Program-made: the position numbers and the translations under genes
Shown: piece by piece, positions 30,852-44,000 of the stretch
Layout: each line of letters starts with the position of its first letter
How positions within the stretch are numbered: the stretch's first letter is position 1
NCBI GenBank assembly: GCA_024734495.1
Contig: JALMQS010000075.1
Span: 7,071,493 to 7,135,492, forward strand
Direction: 5' to 3'
Source: Forficula auricularia
Taxonomy: Eukaryota; Arthropoda; Insecta; Dermaptera; Forficulidae
Length of the DNA stretch: 64,000 bases
The notes under the pieces: generated by a model
Told to the model about the DNA's origin: nothing
Seen by the model: only the letters and a program-made list of their open reading frames with translations
The model's database searches: none

Positions 30852-31448
30852 AAATGATTTAATGATTTTTTAGGATAGATTTGATTGAATTGAAAAGTTG
30901 AGGATACGCGAAAGTAAACGGAACTTACGGAGGGATGGTTGGCTTACTACAGACCAAGCAGATTTAATTTGGAACAGCTCTACTTATAATAGATTACCGA
31001 TTAGACATTAGACTATTGTGACTTCACTTCGCATTTCCATCTATTTGTGTATTGGAAATTGTAATAACTACCTCAAGTACAAATTCACTGGTAGAAAGAA
31101 ACTATATCTATTTATTAGGCTTATATTAATGTATATTACAAGGGGCTCAAAATGATTTAATGATTTTTTTAGGATAGATTTGATTGAATTGAAAAGTTGA
31201 GGATACGCGAAAAAGCAAACGGAACTTACGGAGGGATGGTTGGCTTACTACAGACCAAGCAGATTTAATTTGGAACAGCTCTACTTATAATAGATTACCG
31301 ATTAGACATTAGATCATTGTGACTTCACTTCGCATTTCCATCTATTTGTGTATTGGAAATTGTAATAACTACCTCAAGTACAAATTCACTGGTAGAAAGA
31401 AACTATATCTTATTTATTAGGCTTATATTAATGTATATTACAAGGGGG
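30852..31448 (+). repeat. Tandem duplication, 298-bp unit, two copies
   Basis: 30852-31149 and 31150-31448 are almost identical (aaatgatttaatgatttttt ... gtatattacaagg). Recent by divergence. Confidence 0.9.
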
Positions 31449-31935
31449 CTCAACGAGGTCAACAAACAACAAAAAATATCAAATTTCTATTTAAGATTAA
31501 AAAAAATTATTCACACTAACCAAGAGTAAATTAAAGAAATTAAAAATTCGATTGTTGTTTTTGCTTTCGACCTCAAAACCTTTTGTTTATAGTACAAGGT
31601 AAAGTTTTCAATTTCAATTCTATGATAAAAATCAACTAGTGGGCACCATACGACTTGCACAGTCGAAGAAACCATATCTATTTATTAGGCTTATATTAAT
31701 GTATATTACAGTAAGCTCAACGTGGAGGTCAACAAACAACAAAAATATCAAATTTCTATTTAAGATTAAAAAAAATTATTCACACTAACCAAGAGTAAAT
31801 TAAAAGAAATTAAAAATTCGATTGTTGTTTTTGTTTTCGACCTCAAACCTTTTGTTTATAGCACAAGGTAAAGTTTTCAATTTCAATTCTATGATAAAAA
31901 TCAACTAGTGTGGGCACCATACGACTTGCACATTA
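31400..31935 (+). repeat. Tandem duplication, about 269-bp unit, two copies
   Basis: 31400-31664 and 31669-31935 (ttattaggcttatattaatg ... caccatacgacttgcaca). Overlaps the end of the 298-bp duplication, so stepwise amplification occurred here. Confidence 0.9.
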
Positions 31936-32279
31936 GTCTCTCCCTTATTTGAAATCATCATACCAATTTTCTTCATTCAAATCACTTCAAATTGGGTTTC
32001 CAGCAAGGAGTTTTGAGAAAACCAGAAAAAAGTCGAAATTGCAAAATACCAAAAATCTTCAATTTTAGCCAAATCTTGAGCTACTTCTAGCCTTTAGATT
32101 GCTTAAGTCCAAGAACTGTCTTTTATAACATTGCTTTGCCATATAGGTGGTGCATGTATAAGACATAAGTCTTTTATAAATTTGCTTTGACAGTCATGAA
32201 TATTCACCTTCTCCCTTTGATAATAGAGCCACTTTATCATTAAAAGATTCAATCTAACATGTTCTATAAAATTAATCAT

Positions 32280-32870
32280 AAATTTCCGATATTTGATTTA
32301 ATCGCGAATCGAATGTAGGTGATTTTTGTCAGATATTAAGTGAAAATAATATCAGAATTTATATATTTCTGTGTTGAAATAATTTTCTAATTAATATATT
32401 AAAGAATAATTAACATATTAAAGAGAATTAAGAATAATTAACTTATTAAAGAGAATTGTTTTTGATCGCGCTTTTAAACAAGATATATATATATATCGCG
32501 AGACTACTGCTGATTGAGGCTATTGGAGTCTGCGGAATCTTAAGTCTGGACCAAGAGAGAATGAAAAAGATGTGATCCATTTAGCTATGATCCAGCATCA
32601 TTTCGTGATTAGCCCGCATGTCGCCTTTATACCAAATACTGATATGGATCACCAAATGGATTTGTAATCTGAGATGTTATATATTCAATCCCCCAGTCCA
32701 GCGCGCTCGATCTGTTAACAGGTGTGTTAGGTGTTTGCTATTAATTAAATATCCAATAGCCTCAATCAGCAGTTGTCTCGCGATATATATATCTTGTTTA
32801 AAAGCGCGATCAAAAACAATTCTCTTTAATATGTTAATTATTCTTTAATATATTAATTAGAAAATTATCT
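32280..32870. repeat. Family R palindrome
   Basis: Arms about 32380-32500 and 32770-32870 (taaagaataattaacatatt / aatatgttaattattcttta; cgcgatatatatatcttgtt). Confidence 0.7.
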
Positions 32871-32944
32871 TCTATAAAATGTCTTTCACTACCATTTTAT
32901 TTAAAACTCAGTAGTGGACTAGACCACGGGGGCACTGGGCACCG

Positions 32945-34130
32945 GTGAAGGCTGGCGCAGGAAAGATTTGTTTTAAACAATTTTACAACTTATTTACAGC
33001 AAAAAAATTACAAATCTTTATTTTATCAGAATTTTTGTTTTCAAAACAATTTTCTACATATAATATGAACAACTGCAATAAAAAACATGGTATATTCCGG
33101 TCGAAATTAAAAGTGAATTGCTGCTTGTTTTAAACATATACAGGGCCTTTTTTTTTGTTTTTTTACACTTTGCCTGTTCGTCTAATCTAGTTAATTATTT
33201 GCATCACTACTATTTTATATCTTCTTAATTAAAACAAACAGAGAAAACACTAATGTATTTATTTTATTATAAATTTGAAGAAATATAAAAAGATTCATAA
33301 AATAAAATATTGATTGCATAAATATATATATATATTTAAATAAATTTTTTTGCTTTTTGAGCTGAAATATAGTAATATTATTTATTATTAAAGAAAAAAG
33401 TTACATTTTTTTTCTTTAGTCAATTTTTTAAACAAAAATATACCACTTTCAAAATCAACAAGAGAGAGATTGTCAAAATATAATTTATATTCTTATCTAA
33501 TGCTACATAAATATATTCATTTATTTCTATTCTACACTTACAAAACAAATAAATCTGATTTTATTTTGATTGCTCTCCCAAAAAAATCACCATAAATATA
33601 AATATATGAAATGTGCAAAAGTTCCCTTCGGAAACATTTTTGAGCTATTTCAACCTTAATTTAATATAAGAGAGATTTCCATAAATAATGACCTTTTTAC
33701 AAAGTTGTTTTTTCATTTATTACAATTATAATATTTAAGTACATATTTTTCGAAGGAGAACCGATATTTTTTTTTTTTAAGCTTTCAAATAGCACAATAG
33801 TTTAGTTAATGATCGCTGAGAAAAACCAAACACGGCTCCATTTCGAAATATGAAAAAATATCCAAATTTCTACTGAATAAAATATTTAGCATTGTATTCT
33901 GTTCCATTTTTTTATTAATATTTGGATGCAGCTAAAAAAAATTCCTGCTGGCCAAGCTTCCGTGAAGGCTAGCTCAGGAAAGATTTATTTTGAAAAATTT
34001 TACAAATTATTTACAGAAAAAAAAAATTAAGAATTTTTATTTTATCAGAATTATTGTTTTCAAAACAATTTTCCACATACTTATATATTATTATGAACAT
34101 CTGCAATAAAAAACATGGTATATTTCCAAC
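32945..34130 (+). repeat. Direct repeat pair in intergenic DNA
   Basis: 32945-33110 and 33961-34130 share gtgaaggct, tcaggaaagattt-like, ttttgttttcaaaacaattt and aataaaaaacatggtatatt, about 80 percent alike by eye. About 850 bp of AT-rich filler without a gene lies between them. Confidence 0.65.
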
Positions 34131-34833
34131 GAAATTCAAATATTTTGGTAACAAATTGCTTTATTTAATTAAAATGTCTCAGTGTCATTAGCTTTCTTTT
34201 AATGAGGATTTGTATCAGGGGTGAGGCCAAATTTAACGCTTTCGGCCTAATTTTAAGGCCTTCATTAGTAAAAACGGCTATAAGATGTAAAATTCGATCG
34301 AAAGCTATAAAAATGGTTGAGTGTTTCTATATTTTTGCATCACCCTTGATACAAGTCGTCATTGTTAGTTTAAAAAGTGGTAATGAAATCGGAACTCCAG
34401 GTAAATATACACATTGGATACTAGAATAAAAAAAGCTTAATTGGAAAGTGTTAACATATTATCGAGGCATTATGATTAAATCTGCCTAGGTCTAGAATAA
34501 ATAGTACTTATTAACTTGAAAGAAAATTTGTTTCCTAAGTTAATTAAGTAAAGTTTCCCCCCCCCCCCCCCCCTAAATAAGATCAGAATTCTTGAAGGGA
34601 ATGATTAAGAAGCAATGGCGGACAGCGCGATCTGCGATCGTCCATGACTTTTTCCCTTAGCCATCTTAATTTTTTTACACTAATCTGTATTCAAGCAATA
34701 TGCAGATCTGAGATCATTATATTAATTTGGAAAACATGTTTACCGTCAGTTGCCTACCATAGGGGAAAGAAATATTTTTTCTAATTATATTTAAAAACTC
34801 TATATTAACCACTTTTATAATAAAATATTAATA

Positions 34834-35150
34834 TCTGAGATCCATGACCATGGGACGCGAATTAGAGACAATATATTTATTGAGAGGGCGAGGAAAGAGA
34901 GCACAAGAAATTCATTATATTTTAGAGGACTTGAGGAATTTAATTCTTTACCAGCTGAAGTAAGAAATGCATCAAGTCTGATTCAATTTAAGAACCAAGT
35001 TAGAATATATCTTAAGAGGGACAGTTGAACATTTCTATTGAGAAATATTTGGAAATATTATAAATTTAGTATTAAGATTTGTAAATATTGAAATATATAT
35101 GTATCAAAAATACATTTAAATATAAATAAAATAAAAAAAAAAAAAAAAAT
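34834..35150 (+). pseudogene. LINE 3' tail, dead on arrival
   Basis: Frame SEIHDHGTRIRDN..., FRGLEEFNSLPAEVRNASSL, stop at 35026-35028, then about 100 bp of 3' UTR and a poly(A) tail near 35133-35148. aatatct occurs at both ends and may be the TSD. A C-terminal LINE segment of a family different from the jockey-like one above. Confidence 0.65.
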
Positions 35151-36900
35151 ATCTAGTTATTCTTAAATAATTTGTATTAATTTTTTTTTTGCCTCGGCAT
35201 CACACCACTTGACCATTTTCTTTTAGATATTACAAAAAATAAATAGATAATTTAAATAAGCAAATTTAAAAAAATATTTGATTGTCTTAAATTTTTATAA
35301 ATATCTTAAAAAGTATTTCTGACAAGTGTCGAGACCATCCATTCAATTTGAAATGCTATCCCAATGAGCACGGATATTTATATTTTGATTAAAAATAAAT
35401 ATAACACTTTCCATTTAATATAAGAACTGCTTAATAGTCTTTACAACGTGTTCGGTAAATGAGTATTGAAAATTAACTCTTTCTTATAAGATAAAATTTT
35501 TATTAAGGGACCCTATTATAAATTTTAAAAGAAAAACTTCATACATTGCTAGGAAAAACGAATTGATTATAAGCATGAAAAATTGGACCCTATATAAATA
35601 AGAATTAAAACACTTTAAGATTATATCGTATTTTGATATGTAAATGTTACATTTTTTATTTATTTATTTATTTTTGTTGATTTTGGGCTCATATGTGCTT
35701 TTATGTGCCCCCTAATTGATAATCTTTATGATAATTCATACCAAAGCGGGAATATAAACTATGTTAATTATTCATGATTATAGGATAATAATACTTTTTT
35801 GCCTAGGATAACATCGCCATAGCTTTAAAGGCGATCAGTGTTGCTAATAGTGAGTACATAATAAAAAACTAATTCTTAATATGTTTACAGGGCGTCCAAA
35901 TATTACGTAAGCACGTGGAGAATATTTATGTTTATTTTAGTGAAAAAAGTTTTGGAGGATCAATAGTCTTATTTAAGATTTTCATTATATTGTATTTACC
36001 AAAAAGTATTTAAGAGACTAATCTTATTTCAATTAGAAATTAAAATAAAGTTAAATAAAATTAAAAAATGGGTTTTTTTCGTCATCTAATAATAACATTT
36101 TGAGTGAGAATAGATATAATTAATTTTGAGTAAAAAATCCGGCATCTTAACCGTTAGAGGGGAGGAAATATGAGCTAATCTTATTTTATTTTTTTCATAA
36201 AGGGGATAAGAGCAAAATGTGCTTACTTCTGTAATTCTTGAACAGCCCCTTATGGATTACATTATATATAAGGTCATTATGTAAGGAAATCGAAAATATT
36301 CAATTAAAGAAAAATTCTCAAAAGATTATTCGTATTCTATAAATGAAAAAAATGATATAATCAATGAGTGAATATCAAAAATAAATGAATTCTTAAAATG
36401 ACATTTTCCAACTCCATTTAACATATCTAATCTAAAATAAATCTATTTATGTATTACTTTATTGATTTGTAACAGTTTATATGTAGAAACTAAGAATTCA
36501 TATAGATTTTTTTTTCTATTAATAAATGATTTACTAGAGAAAATAATATCTTACGAATTTTAAGCTGCATCATAAGAAATTGTTCTTCTACGAAAAGAGT
36601 GTCATCAGATATATTGATACAAAATTTAATGAATAATATAAATATCTTATCAAAGATGAGAATGAAATCGCAAATATTAATAGTAAAAGTATAAGTTCTT
36701 TTGCCGATGGTATCGGAGTTATATGAATGAATTAGAATGTCCTCTGCTTGATGTAAATAATTATACATACCTATATATAATTTTATTTATTTGAAACTAA
36801 TTTTTAAGGTTTTGTCCTTTTCTTTAGCCTTATAATAAATATTATATTTAGATGACATTATGAAGCATTAAAAACGTGTTAGAATATGAAGGCATTATGT
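35151..36900. other. Intergenic DNA, nothing recognised
   Basis: AT-rich. The 92-codon antisense frame at 36490-36768 is low-complexity and unsupported. No RNA gene or repeat family identified. Confidence 0.5.
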
Positions 36901-37208
36901 CCCAGGTAACACACAATATCCCCAGAATATTCTAAGTTATTTAAAGGACATATATGTTCCAATTATCTCCAGGAGATCCACAGAATATTTGTATGGGCTT
37001 TAATCTTCTGAGAATATTCTTTTCCGAATATTCCAAGAATGCGTAACTAGGAATATTCCGGGAAAGGGAATTTAATATCCTACACGAATATTTTAGTTTT
37101 AAGAAAATTCCCAGAATATCTTCCAAGATTGAAAGATTATTCACAGGATATTCCAATGTCCAGAGAAGATATTATCAGAATATTTTTAGATTATTCTTGT
37201 GCTACCTG
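36901..37208. mobile_element. MITE with CCCAGGTARCACA termini
   Basis: Left CCCAGGTAACACACAATA, right end reverse complement CCCAGGTAGCACAAGAATAA. About 308 bp with many repeated agaatatt words inside. Superfamily not assigned; TSD unclear. Confidence 0.6.
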
Positions 37209-37822
37209 GGTAGTCATATGTTATGGATTAATGGATTATGCCAGGTGAATTGCCTCCATTCATATAAGAACATTCAATGGTTGAAAATCTATTTAAATTC
37301 TTTTAAAAGGCTAATCTATATTCTCTTTAAATAAATTAAATTATATATATATATATATATAAGTATATAAATATATATTTTTTTTTTTAAATCAAGCAGA
37401 GGATACTGAATTATTTCTATAAATATTAACAGAATAAGATTTTCATAATCTTTTTTGTTTTTGTTTTTTCAAAACAAAAATTATATAAATATTTTTAAGA
37501 GATATAGGTACATCTATTTATAAATATTAATTTATTTGCACTTTTAACTTTTAATTATTTATTGATCCCTTTCATAATTAAATAAAAATAATTATAATAT
37601 CAATTAAATTATTAAAACATATTTTTTTAATATTTATTATTGTTTATATATATATATAGATTATATTATAATACTTTTTTAAATCCAATAAAAATCTGAT
37701 CTTTACAAAAGATAAATAAGATATTCAATATATATTTATATAATATCTAATATGAATATATATATATATATATAGTATATTTATATATATGTCGAGATAT
37801 TTATGAGTATATAGAGTATATA

Positions 37823-37937
37823 TTTATATATTGAAAATGTGAACAAGGTCTACTTTTCGGGCTTAGTCTCAGATGAAGGGATGATTTCTGCAGCTAAATC
37901 TGCAAATTTAGCCATATAGTCAACTTAATTTTCAATC
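37823..37937 (-). pseudogene. Tandem partial copy of the last crm exon
   Basis: 37823-37937 repeats 37943-38057 with about seven differences. Reads the tail NSVDYMAKFADLAAE-like with changes, but lacks the splice acceptor and the first codons. It lies downstream of the true stop, so it should form part of the crm 3' UTR or its downstream flank. Confidence 0.85.
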
Positions 37938-37971
37938 ATATATATTTATATATTGAAAATGTGAACAAGGT

Positions 37972-38085
37972 CTACTTTTTGGGCGTAGTCTCAGATGAAG
38001 AGGCGATTTCTGCAGCTAAATCTGCAAATTTAGCCATATAGTCAACTGAATTTTCACTCATCAAACATTGAAATTGAGCCTCTAC
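37972..38085 (-). CDS. crm: crm exon 14 (C-terminus, stop)
   Basis: VEAQFQCLMSENSVDYMAKF then ADLAAEIASSS and a TAG stop. Matches the C-terminal helix of CRAMP1. A tandem partial copy lies just downstream at 37823-37937. Confidence 0.93.
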   Translation of the reverse strand, partial: VEAQFQCLMSENSVDYMAKFADLAAEIASSSETTPKK

Positions 38086-41000
38086 CTGCAACATTTCCAA
38101 ATAAAAGCACATTTTTTTAATTAGTGAAATTAATATTCTAAAAAAATAACTAGGTAATTTAAAATCTAATAGTTTAAAAAATATTTGAGTATTTTTTTTT
38201 TTACTTTTGAATCATTAGGAAGAATGTATAGATATGCATTAAATATTAATGGTTCCGAATTTTTTGGATTTAGGGTGATTTGAAAAATAACACAATCAAT
38301 GGGAAATAGAGATATTAAAGATATCTCTTAGGGCCAGTTTTATGTCGGTTGGTAAACTCTTTTTAAACGTTGACAAAGGGTAAAACCTTAGAATTCACCT
38401 TGTGCTTGACGGGATGGCCAATCAAATGAAAGTGCCTGTCATCTGATTGGCCATCCCGCCGGCCACAATGTGAATTCTAAGGTTTTACCCTTTGTCAACG
38501 TTTAAAAAGAGTTTACCAACCGACATACAACTGGCCCTTAATTAAACCAACAAGAGTATTAAAGTTGACAAAAAGAGAAGTAGGATAATGATTAGAGTAG
38601 AAGCAATGCCGCATTCAGCTAGAGATTTAACATGCTCCGAGATGAGAAGTGTGAAAGAAAATTAATTAATTTTACTTAAAAGTAAATTTATTATTTTTAT
38701 ACAAGCTAATGGTCCAGTACTTTAAATGATTCTAAATTTTCGCGTATACCACTGATTTAGTATTTTCCATCCCACTCTATATTAAAAAATGTATTCTAAG
38801 AGAGAAGAGATAAATGAAGACATGCATAGAAACTTAAAAATGTGGTTCCTATCAAGGGAAGAATTTCCATTACAGAATGCATTTTATAATCTTATTTGTT
38901 TTACCTAATAAATTACAAAAAAAAGGAAATATGTCACTTGAAAGGAAATGCACCCCCCAAATACATATATATATATAGGGTGGACCATTTAACTTTTGGA
39001 ATTTGAATCGGCTATAAAAAAAAACTAATGAATATTTTTTCAAAATTATGAGTTTATTAGAAAGAATGGACATTTTAATTTATGAATGAAACACAAAATC
39101 ATTATTCGATTTCCAAAAACAGTACGCAAAAGATCGATTGTTACGTTGGCTGTGTGGCAAGTAAGTGGCCCCGTCCTGTTGAAACCAAATGTCACCCATG
39201 TCATCTTTTTCAATTTTTGGAAACAAAAATGTTGTTTTTCATTCTTAAATGAAAATGTCCAAACTCATAATTTTGAAAAAATATTCATTAGTTTTTTTTA
39301 TAGCCTATTCAAATTCCAAAAGTTAGATGGCCCACTCTATCTAACGTTTCGAATTTGAATCGGCTAAAGTTATTTTTAAGAATTTTCGAAAATATTACAA
39401 AAGTTTGGTATATTTAAAATTTAGCCAAAGTTACTTTCTTACGAATTAGCCGAAACTTCTAAAATGTCACGCCCCTGCATCTTCTCACCCTCTACAGGGT
39501 CCAAATCCGCCCCTCTCTCGTATACGATTCACATCTATGGAGAGGGGCTTCGGAGATTTCATTTGCCACTCGGATGCAATTCAGACACAATCAGATATGC
39601 GTCCCTTCTTGCATTCGATCTCATTAATTAAAAAAAATAAATTAAATAAAATAATATCATGATTAATGGTTAGGCGGTCTAGCCAGCATTTTGCTTAGAC
39701 ACACATACATTTTCTAAAAAATACTTTTTTGGACTCAGGGGACCTTGAAACGTAAAGATCGGTAAAAATCTCAAATTCGATTTTTCTTCCGAATACAAGA
39801 TTTCCATTACTACATTAATGGAATCACCGATTCTATTTAATGAGTAATGGAAATAAAATGGGATAAAACATTGAAAAAATAAAATAAACTTACATCAGAG
39901 GATAAGCGAGTGTCTTCTGAACAAGAGGGTGCTATTGACGAAACACATTTCAATGGAGATTCTAAATGCCCCAGAAAGCTACTTAATGAAAAATCAGCAA
40001 CCTATCAAATAAAATAATAATAAAAAAAATCAATAAATATTTCTAGTAAGCAATAAAGATAAGCATTTTGAAAGAAACAAAATTTTACTTCTGCATTGAG
40101 CCAGTGATTGTCATTCTCCGTTTCTTTAAGAATTCTTGATGGACTAGTGGGAGGCGTTACATTAGCAGTCTCATCCATACCTAAAAGAAATGGTAATTTA
40201 TCAATTATCACTACTAATACAACAACGGAAGTAAAGAGAATATTAGATTTTAAAAGATCAATATATCCTATATATATAATTTTTTTCTATTTCTGTATAT
40301 TAAGGTAGTTGTTTCGCGACAATACTAGCAAAAAGTTAATGCTAGAGTATATACTAGTAGAACAGACAATAAGGATTCATAATTCATAAGCCCAAAACTT
40401 TTTGCTGTTTATGTACCGATTCTAGCCAATCCCGTGCTCGTTTGACAAATCTGGCACCATTGTAAGAGATTGAATATTTTTATATTAAAATGACAGATAA
40501 AATGCATTTTAAAAGTTAAAATTTTTTATAAAAATCATTTTGTTATTTTTTAACAAATGTAATCAACGCCTACATTAGACCTTAGAATAATTGTAATTTT
40601 GAAAAAATCTAGCGCATGCGCGCTTTATACATCTTTCGCTGGTTAAATAAATGCGCTGTTGCCAAATTGTTTTTAGTGTAAATTTTTTTATACATTTTTC
40701 ATTATTTATTCATTCTTATCTCAGAAACTGTGTTGTAACTATGAATCAAAATTGTCTTAAAATATCTATTGGTTATTGTATAATGTTGGTTTAGTTTTTT
40801 ATAAAAATGGTAAGAAGAGTTTCTTAATTATAATTAAATATGTATGTAAATTTTCCGATATCCCGTATAGTGCAATGTATGAGTCTGAAAAACGTTATCT
40901 TTGGAATTTAATATATCCGGAACTATATTGTTCATAAATTTCGTTTTGCCACCAATCGATGCAGAAGTATTTAAATAATAATCTGTCTAAATTTCAAAAA

Positions 41001-44000
41001 AATCCTAAGAAAACCCTTTTGGCGGAACAACTACCTTAATCAAATTGTCAATAATATTGAAGAAGGTAGTTATATGGTTAAACTATGGTATCGCTTTATT
41101 GTTGCAAGTAACTCGGCCCTCAGGGTGTCTCCTGTGGAGTTTAGTACAAATGGTGGGGGATTGAATGCAAGAGGTAACAATCGAAGTTATAAAATAGATA
41201 ATAAATATATTTTACAGTCGTTATGAATCACCCTGTATAATATATTATAATATATGGATCTTTTATTAAAACTTTGGAATCAATTATAAATATTTGTTAT
41301 ATTAATAGAGTATACTGGATTAATAATAGTATATATAGTAAACTATATAAATAAAGAGTATACTGACTAGAGAAATCTGTTTTCATGTTACTCGTCAAGA
41401 AATTATCATCATTGTCAGATGTTGACATTCCAAGTAAATTTGAAATATTTGGTGGGGAAGGTACAGGTGTTGTGAGATCATCGGTTAAAGAAGATGTTGA
41501 TGGCACAGCAGTGCAATTGTCCAAACTTAGAGGGTCTCGTAAGTCAGGAGCAGTTGATGTAATATTTAGAAGCGTTTCAGGTGGATGAATAATAATTGAA
41601 GTGGTTGGTAAAACTGGAGAAGCCGCTACAAAAAGATTTTTGGCTTCCAGTTTCGGCATAAAACTTGTACATGATGTTGGCTGATTGTGTAAATGAGTCG
41701 TTTGGACCTGATGCTCTGAAATAGAAAGAAACAAAACTTTAAGAAATGAGGTAAAAACAAAAATAATGATAATAAATATATAATCAGTGGGTTTTTTTTA
41801 ATGTCACACCAAAAAATTACAACCCCTCTAAGTCAGGATTGTTTAAAACATCGTTAAAACAAGGGGTGGATTGGAGTCGAAGGGACCGAAAAATAATTAA
41901 TTTATACAAGGTAGGGCATAAAGATATCCTTTATTTTAAAAGAGTATAAAACAATGTACTAAGCTATCTAGAAAAAATATCTCTATTTATGAAAAGTACA
42001 TGAAAATAGCGTTTTGTTTTGAATGTGTTTACAAATCATATCCGAAAAATGGCGGCGATCGTTGGATATATTGCTGAAGACGTTACAAGGAACATTCCCC
42101 TCATTTTATCTAAGAAAGCAGTTTTAAATCAGCATTCAAAATTTTAAACTCTGATTTAATATCCCCAGTGCTATGAATGGCAAGCCTTGTGATGCTCTTA
42201 CTGCTTCCACATTTTCTGGCGTTCTAATGGTTCTAGTGTGTCACTTGGGTCAGGTGACTTTCATTTCAGTGTGAATCTAGTTTATTAAAAATTCATAGCA
42301 ACATCTTTTTTCGATCTGGTACAGGTGCATTTAGATACAAGGCGAATCTTGTACTCAGCACTCTCTGCGTCGCTATCACAATAAGCTTGAACTCCTAATA
42401 TTCATTAGCCCAAATCATGATGGTTACTAAAAACGGTAGAATCTCACCTACTGAATGAGACCGCTTATCTCTAGATCCACTAGAACACAGACTGTTATCT
42501 CTCAAAATATGGAATATCTTTGTCTCATTCTTTATAATAAGAATACAATAAAAGCAATAAAAGATACTGCTAATACATTACGATGGGTATTGGCTCATAA
42601 AATTTATAATAGATGACGAACAAAGGAGGGTCACCATGGTCAAATTAAGGGTTAAATACAGGCTATCGAGAGTTTATAATGTAACATCGCCATCCTGAAA
42701 ATGTGAGATTAACTATTCTGGTCCATTTTTTTTTTTTATAATGATATTGACACAAGAAGAAGTTGCACCAAGAAGGTACAACCTCTGAAGTCCGTGGTGG
42801 ACCCTTGTAACGTGAAGATAAGGGGAGATTTAGGGATTGGGTAGAGGTCGAAGGTATCTGTGGATGCTGGTCTTGAAAGTTTGAAGGTTATAAGTAGCTG
42901 GAAAGACGGTCGGGGGAAGAGAATTCCAGTCTCTAGATGTCATAGGGATAAATGAATTGGCGAATGCGTTTGTTCGATTCGTATCTAGTTTAAGCGCGTA
43001 GGGGTGTTGAATTTTAGAAAATCGTGTATTTCGGGCAAATGAGGCCTTTGGTGGGATTATCGATTTTATTTCGTGAAACGTTGATTTGTGCAATTCATTA
43101 TAAATCACTCTAATTCAATATTAATATATACCCACTGAATTACAACCACCATTTAAAAATAAACCTCAACCCTTAAAATATCATTATAATAAATATTAAA
43201 ATTACATTTAAAAGAATTAATTTAAATTTACTAAGAAAAAAAAAGAAATTTAGTACCTACTTTAAATAATTTTCAAATTTTAAGGTACTTGTTTCGAGAC
43301 AATACTAGCAAAAGGTTAATGGTAGAGTATATAGAACAGACAATAAGGATTCATAATTCATAAACTGTTTGCTGTTTATGTACCACTACTAGCCAATTCC
43401 GTGCTCGTTTGACAAATCTGGCAACACTGTCCGAGCTTGTTTATATTTTATCATAGAAATTTCAGATAAAGTACATTATAAAGGGAGATTATAAAACAAA
43501 AAGTTCTTAATAAGCGATTGAAAGCTGTTGCGACATGGCTGAAGCGAAAAAACTTCAAAAAAATTATTAAAGTTAACCCACTTTTTAGATTAAATAAATA
43601 CGTTGTTGCCAGCTTGTTTTTAGTGTAAATATTTCATTATACATTTTTCATTATTTATTCAATGTTATCTCAGAAACTATGTTGTAACTATGAATTAAAA
43701 TCTTCTTAAAAAATGTATTATTTTATTTATTTATTTTTAAGCCTTTATTGGTTCAAATTACATTTTACATTTAACATTGTATATACATTTTAATTATTTA
43801 GTATCATTATTATTACAATCATCATTTTTATTTTTTAACTATAATAAAATACATTTGTTTTCATTTTTAATTTAAACTATGTACAAGTTATAAAGGAACC
43901 AGGCCCCGAGGGGCATAGGCCTCTCCCATGGTCTTCCAAGTGTCTCTGTTTCTTGCCACTCTCATCCATTCGACTCCAGTCACTCTCACTAGTTCGTCAT

